A DNA stretch of 22,500 bases, taken from assembly GCA_002104895.1 (NCBI GenBank), contig MCFG01000202.1, positions 85,001 through 107,500 of the forward strand. The letters run 5' to 3'. The translations under genes and the position numbers were made by a program. The stretch comes from Anaeromyces robustus. Lineage: Eukaryota; Neocallimastigomycota; Neocallimastigomycetes; Neocallimastigales; Neocallimastigaceae. Positions 18,961-22,500 of this stretch are shown here, in pieces. The notes below the pieces were generated by a model. The model did not search any database and was not told where the DNA came from. It was given only the letters and a program-made list of their open reading frames with translations. Numbering within the stretch: the stretch's first letter is position 1; each line of letters starts with the position of its first letter.

Positions 18961-21900
18961 ATGGGTAGAAGAGCAAGAAATAAGCAAGCCGATCCACTTC
19001 CATTAGAACAAACTCTTAAGAGAAAGAGTTCAGAAGGAAGTGGTAATAAGAGTAAAAAGTAAGAAGCTTTAAATTTTAAATATATTTTTTTTTTAATTAA
19101 AATTGAATTTCTTCTTTTTTTTTTTTAATTAAAAAAAAAAAAAAGTAAAATAATTTCAATTAAATATATATATATATTAATAATAATATTAAATATTCAA
19201 TTTCTTTTTCAATTTTTTTTTTGAATTATAATTTATAATAATATACAATTATGATTTAATAATTCATTTATCAATAAAAATCAATTATTAAATTTGAAAT
19301 AATATTTTTAAAAAAAATATATATATCAATGAATATTAATAAATATTTATTAAAGAGCTAAAAAGACACAAAATCCACCAAAGAAACAACCTCAACAACC
19401 AAAGAAGGAAAAAGTTCAAAAACAAAAGAAAGAAGAAAAAGAAGAAATTCCTATTATCAAAAAGAATAATAAAATTGAAGATGAATCATGGGATAATGTT
19501 GAAACTATACAAGATGTTGAAGATGACGAATTTGAAGATATTGATGAATATGAAGATTTAGAAGATGTAAGCTTGAAAATTTAGTTATAATTATTAGAAA
19601 AAAAATTATTTCCTTTTTTAAAATTTAAAATAATAATAATGAAAATCAATGAAAAAGAATTATTTGGAATCAGGAGATTTTACAAAAATATATTATATAT
19701 AATATAAAGAAAAAAAATCAAACATTTTAACTTAAGAAAAAAAAATGAAAATATTTTTTAAAGCCAAAATGATGTTCATTTTATAAATTATTATATAGTG
19801 AAATGAGGAATGAAGGAAGAAATATATATAATATATATATAATATTTTTATAATTATATAAATGCTATTTTTGATTATCAAAAAAAAAAAAAAAAAAAAT
19901 CGAAATTATTAATAACAAAGTGATAAAAAAAAAAAGAACTTTTTTTAATTTTAATCAATTTTATAAATAATTAAAAATTATAATTCCAAAAAAAAAAAAA
20001 ATAAAAAAAAAAAAAATAAAAAAAAATAAAAAAAAAACAAGAAAAAGAAAAAGAAAAAGAAAACTTTTGGATTGTTATAGAAAAAAAAGAGAAAATCATT
20101 AAATATTAAATGCATTATATTATACAAATTAAAAAATTTTTGTTTAATAATTCTACCTTATAATTCTTCTTATTATTATTATTATTTTTATTATAATTGT
20201 TGTTATTAATGCATTTTATTATATTATATTATTATATTATTATTTTATAACTATAACATATTAAATATATTAATTTATATTATGTATATATTATATTAAA
20301 CAATATCTTTATATATATAACTAAAAAAGAATGATGAATACGTTATTAAAAAGACTTCCTTTAACTTTGGTTCTGATGATGAAGAAGAGGAAGAAGAAGA
20401 AGAAGTAAGTTAATTTAATTTTTAAAGAATAAAAGTTATTATTTATAATAAATAATTATATTAATATATTAATAATATTTCTTTTTTTCTTTTTTTTTTA
20501 TTAATAATATTATTATAAACACCTTTGATCAAATTAAATAATAATAATAATAATAATAGTTGGAAATTGAAAAAGAAGCAAGAGAATTAGATGAAAAGAA
20601 AAAAGAAGATGAAAGATTAGCTGAAGAAGAATTAAAGATTAATGTTGCTGAAACTGAAAAAATGGTTTTAACTAGTGGACAAGAAATTGAAAAAGATTCT
20701 ATGGTAGCTCCAGATTTAGCTTTAATTCAACAAAGAATACAAGATGTTGTTAAGATTTTAAATAACTTCCGTGAAATGCGTGATCCAGACATGTAAAATA
20801 TTCATTATTCATTATTAATTATTACTTCTTATTTAAATATTAATAGATAACTTTTTTTTTTTTTAAATTTTTTATATATTATAAATACTAATAAAATCAA
20901 TTTTAATTTATTTAATTCCATATATATTATATATATTATATATATATTTTTTATATATCTGTTATAATTTTTGTTAAAAAATCAAAAATCGTACAATCAA
21001 AAACATATATATATATGTATTAAAAAATTATAAAAATTCATATTATTTGGAAAATAATAACAATAACAATAATAATAATAATTATGATGATGATGATTAA
21101 AAAAAAAACAGGAGTAGAACAGATTATATGGAACAATTAAAAAAAGATCTTTGCCAATACTATGGTTATAATGATTATTTATTAAGTAAATTTTTAGATT
21201 TATTCCCAATTAATGAAGCTATTGAATTCTTTGAAGCTAATGAAGTTCCAAGACCAATCGTTATTCGTGCTAATACTTTAAAAACTAGAAGAAGAGATTT
21301 AGCTCAAGCTTTAATTAATAGAGGTGTTAATTTAGAACCAATTGGTAAATGGTCAAAAGTTGGTTTACAAATTTTTGATTCTCCAGTACCTATTGGTGCA
21401 ACACCAGAATATCTTGCTGGTCATTATATGCTTCAAGCCGCTTCCTCTTTCTTACCAGTTATGGCTTTAGCTCCACAAGAAAATGAAAGAATTTTAGATA
21501 TGTGTTCTGCACCTGGTGGTAAAACTTCTTATATCTGTAAGTTTTGTTTTTTTTTTTTTTCTTTCTTTCATTATTTCTTTTATTATTATTATTATAATAT
21601 ATTTTTTTTATTATATTAAAAATATTATTTCATATATAAATAAATATTATAATATATAAAATATATAAAAACGAATAATATATGTTATATTAATTTCATT
21701 TTCATATTTTTTTTAATTACTATTAATTTATTTAAAAATAAAAAAAAATAGCTGCTTTAATTAAGAATACTGGTTGTGTCTTTGCTAACGATGCTAATAA
21801 AGATAGAATTAAGGCTGTTATTGCTAATATTCATCGTCTTGGTATTAAAAATGCTGTTGTATGTAATTATGATGGTCGTGAATTCCCAAATGTTATTGGT

Positions 21901-22209
21901 GGTTTTGATCGTGTACTTCTTGATGCTCCATGTAGTGGTACTGGTGTTATTGCAAAGGATCCATCTGTTAAGGTTAATAAATCTGAACAAGATTTCCAAA
22001 TGGTTACTCAAATTCAAAAGGAATTACTTTTAAGTGCTATTGATTCTGTTGATGCTAATTCTAAAACTGGAGGTTATATTGTTTACTCAACTTGTTCTAT
22101 TACTGTTGAAGAAGATGAAGAAGTTGTTAATTATGCTTTAAGAAAGCGTCCAAATGTTAAATTAGTACCAACTGGTCTTGATTTCGGTAAAGAAGGTTTT
22201 ACAAGGTAA

Positions 22210-22260
<51 letters not shown>

Positions 22261-22500
22261 AAGATTTTTTAAAAAAAAAAAAAATAATTAAAATATTTAG
22301 AAATTAAATGTTTTTTTTTTTATTTATATATCATAACAAATAACAAATAACAATATTAATATTAATGTTATTATATTATTTATTACAATGATTATATATT
22401 ATAATATATTATAATATATTATTATTATTATTTTAATTATTATGAATATTAATAGTTTCCGTGGAAAGACTTTCAACCCATCATTAAAATTAACTAGAAG
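18961..22500 (+). CDS. NOP2: NOP2/NSUN1 25S rRNA cytosine-C5 methyltransferase, 5' part, seven exons
   Basis: Exons: 18961-19058, 19356-19566, 20330-20404, 20560-20792, 21112-21536, 21752-22205 and 22456 to beyond the window, about 513 residues so far; yeast Nop2 has about 618. The start MGRRARNKQADP matches the family and an in-frame TAA lies at 18943-18945. Residues 1-130 are basic then acidic (E121-E128), typical nucleolar sequence. About 206-330 is the RsmF-type N-terminal domain (RSDY-like RTDYMEQLKKDL; EYLAGHYMLQAASS). The Rossmann methyltransferase core has DMCSAPGGKT at 335-344 (SAM binding), D361, D388, DAPCSGTG at 405-412 (C408) and YSTCS at 459-463 (C462); C408 and C462 are the two RCMT cysteines. 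Exon 7 begins the family's FRGK…PSLKLTR segment. Known role: Nop2 methylates one cytosine of the large-subunit rRNA and is needed for 60S assembly in the nucleolus. The identification is firm; exon edges are inferred from splice signals and frame. Confidence 0.95.
19059..19355 (+). other. NOP2 intron 1
   Basis: Donor GTAAGA, acceptor AAAG before AGC. An in-frame TAA follows the donor at once, so splicing is required. The intron is 297 nt of A/T sequence with a poly(A) run, and splits codon 33 after its second base. Confidence 0.85.
19567..20329 (+). other. NOP2 intron 2, unusually long
   Basis: Donor GTAAGC, acceptor AAAAAAG before AATGAT; the phase is 0 on both sides. At 763 nt it is the longest intron seen and contains a higher-complexity stretch at about 19660-19830 among poly(A) and AT runs. 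A box-C-like ATGATGT occurs near 19769, but no D box (CTGA) follows at a suitable distance, so I do not call a snoRNA. Confidence 0.85.
20405..20559 (+). other. NOP2 intron 3
   Basis: Donor GTAAGT, acceptor ATAG before TTGGAAATT; phase 0, 155 nt. An (AAT)n run ends at the acceptor, which supplies the TAG. Confidence 0.9.
20793..21111 (+). other. NOP2 intron 4
   Basis: Donor GTAAAA, acceptor ACAG before GAGTAG. It splits the Met codon AT|G (residue 206). Without splicing the frame reads ATG TAA and stops. It is 319 nt with (TA)n, (AAT)n and (ATG)n-like runs. Confidence 0.88.
21537..21751 (+). other. NOP2 intron 5
   Basis: Donor GTAAGT followed by a long T-rich run, acceptor ATAG; 215 nt. It lies directly after the SAM-binding motif SAPGGKTSYI and splits codon 348 after its first base. 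Confidence 0.9.
22206..22455 (+). other. NOP2 intron 6 with (TAAA)n at its 5' end
   Basis: Donor GTAATA, acceptor ATAG before TTTCCG; 250 nt. It begins almost at once with about 13 TAAA tetranucleotides (to about 22260), so the microsatellite forms part of the 5' splice-site neighbourhood. An in-frame TAA would end translation if it were retained. Confidence 0.88.

Noticed and set aside
19760-19830. Box C/D snoRNA in NOP2 intron 2
   Set aside because: Only an imperfect box C; no CTGA box D at a suitable distance and no visible terminal stem.
21757-22033. Overlapping open frames on both strands within NOP2 exon 6
   Set aside because: Shadows of the conserved methyltransferase exon, which is read in a single frame with all catalytic motifs.
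1-22500. Plasmodium origin, suggested by Asn-rich protein and extreme AT content
   Set aside because: The fungal-style NOP2 N-terminus, PHO80/PCL-type cyclin box and frequent CGT arginine codons fit a gut fungus better; not fully excluded.

Overview
This is a eukaryotic nuclear fragment of extreme AT content. The non-coding DNA is almost entirely A and T, built from homopolymer tracts, tetra- and penta-nucleotide microsatellites and short palindromes. Coding exons stand out by higher GC and codon structure. One fully intronless Asn-rich gene, one intron-rich ribosome-biogenesis gene with GTAAG-type donors, a standard genetic code, a fungal-style NOP2 N-terminus and a PHO80/PCL-like cyclin box together point to an anaerobic gut fungus (Neocallimastigomycota: Piromyces, Neocallimastix or Anaeromyces type). 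A dictyostelid is the main alternative. The assignment is inference from style and families, not from a marker gene.

Layout: 1-5603 is a gene-free AT desert with (TTTA)n arrays, small fold-back repeats and, just before the first gene, an inverted AACGTT repeat. 5604-9464 (+) is a single-exon gene for a 1286-residue Asn/Ser-rich protein with a Cys/His cluster in the middle and a C-terminal cyclin box that is split by a long insertion. 9465-15570 is a second desert of about 6 kb with a 74-base poly(A) run, a minisatellite of about 129 bp per unit, many microsatellites and several perfect palindromes. 15571-15840 is a duplicated 84-bp unit, each copy ending in a long (TAA)n run. 15881-16524 (+) is a clearly decayed protein gene with several frameshifts and stops that I cannot assign to a family. 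16525-18960 is again AT-rich, with an 8-bp minisatellite, fold-backs and faint traces of decayed coding sequence. 18961-22500 (+) is the 5' portion of NOP2/NSUN1, the nucleolar rRNA cytosine-5 methyltransferase, with seven exons visible and the gene running off the right edge.

The two intact genes are not an obvious functional unit; both are on the + strand, separated by more than 9 kb. NOP2 is a housekeeping 60S-biogenesis gene. The cyclin-like gene is a putative CDK regulator. No RNA gene, CRISPR array or intact mobile element was recognised. The most noteworthy items are the split-cyclin/Cys-cluster protein, the decayed gene beside the duplicated TAA-microsatellite unit, and a tendency for the rare GG/CC dinucleotides of the desert to sit in short palindromes.
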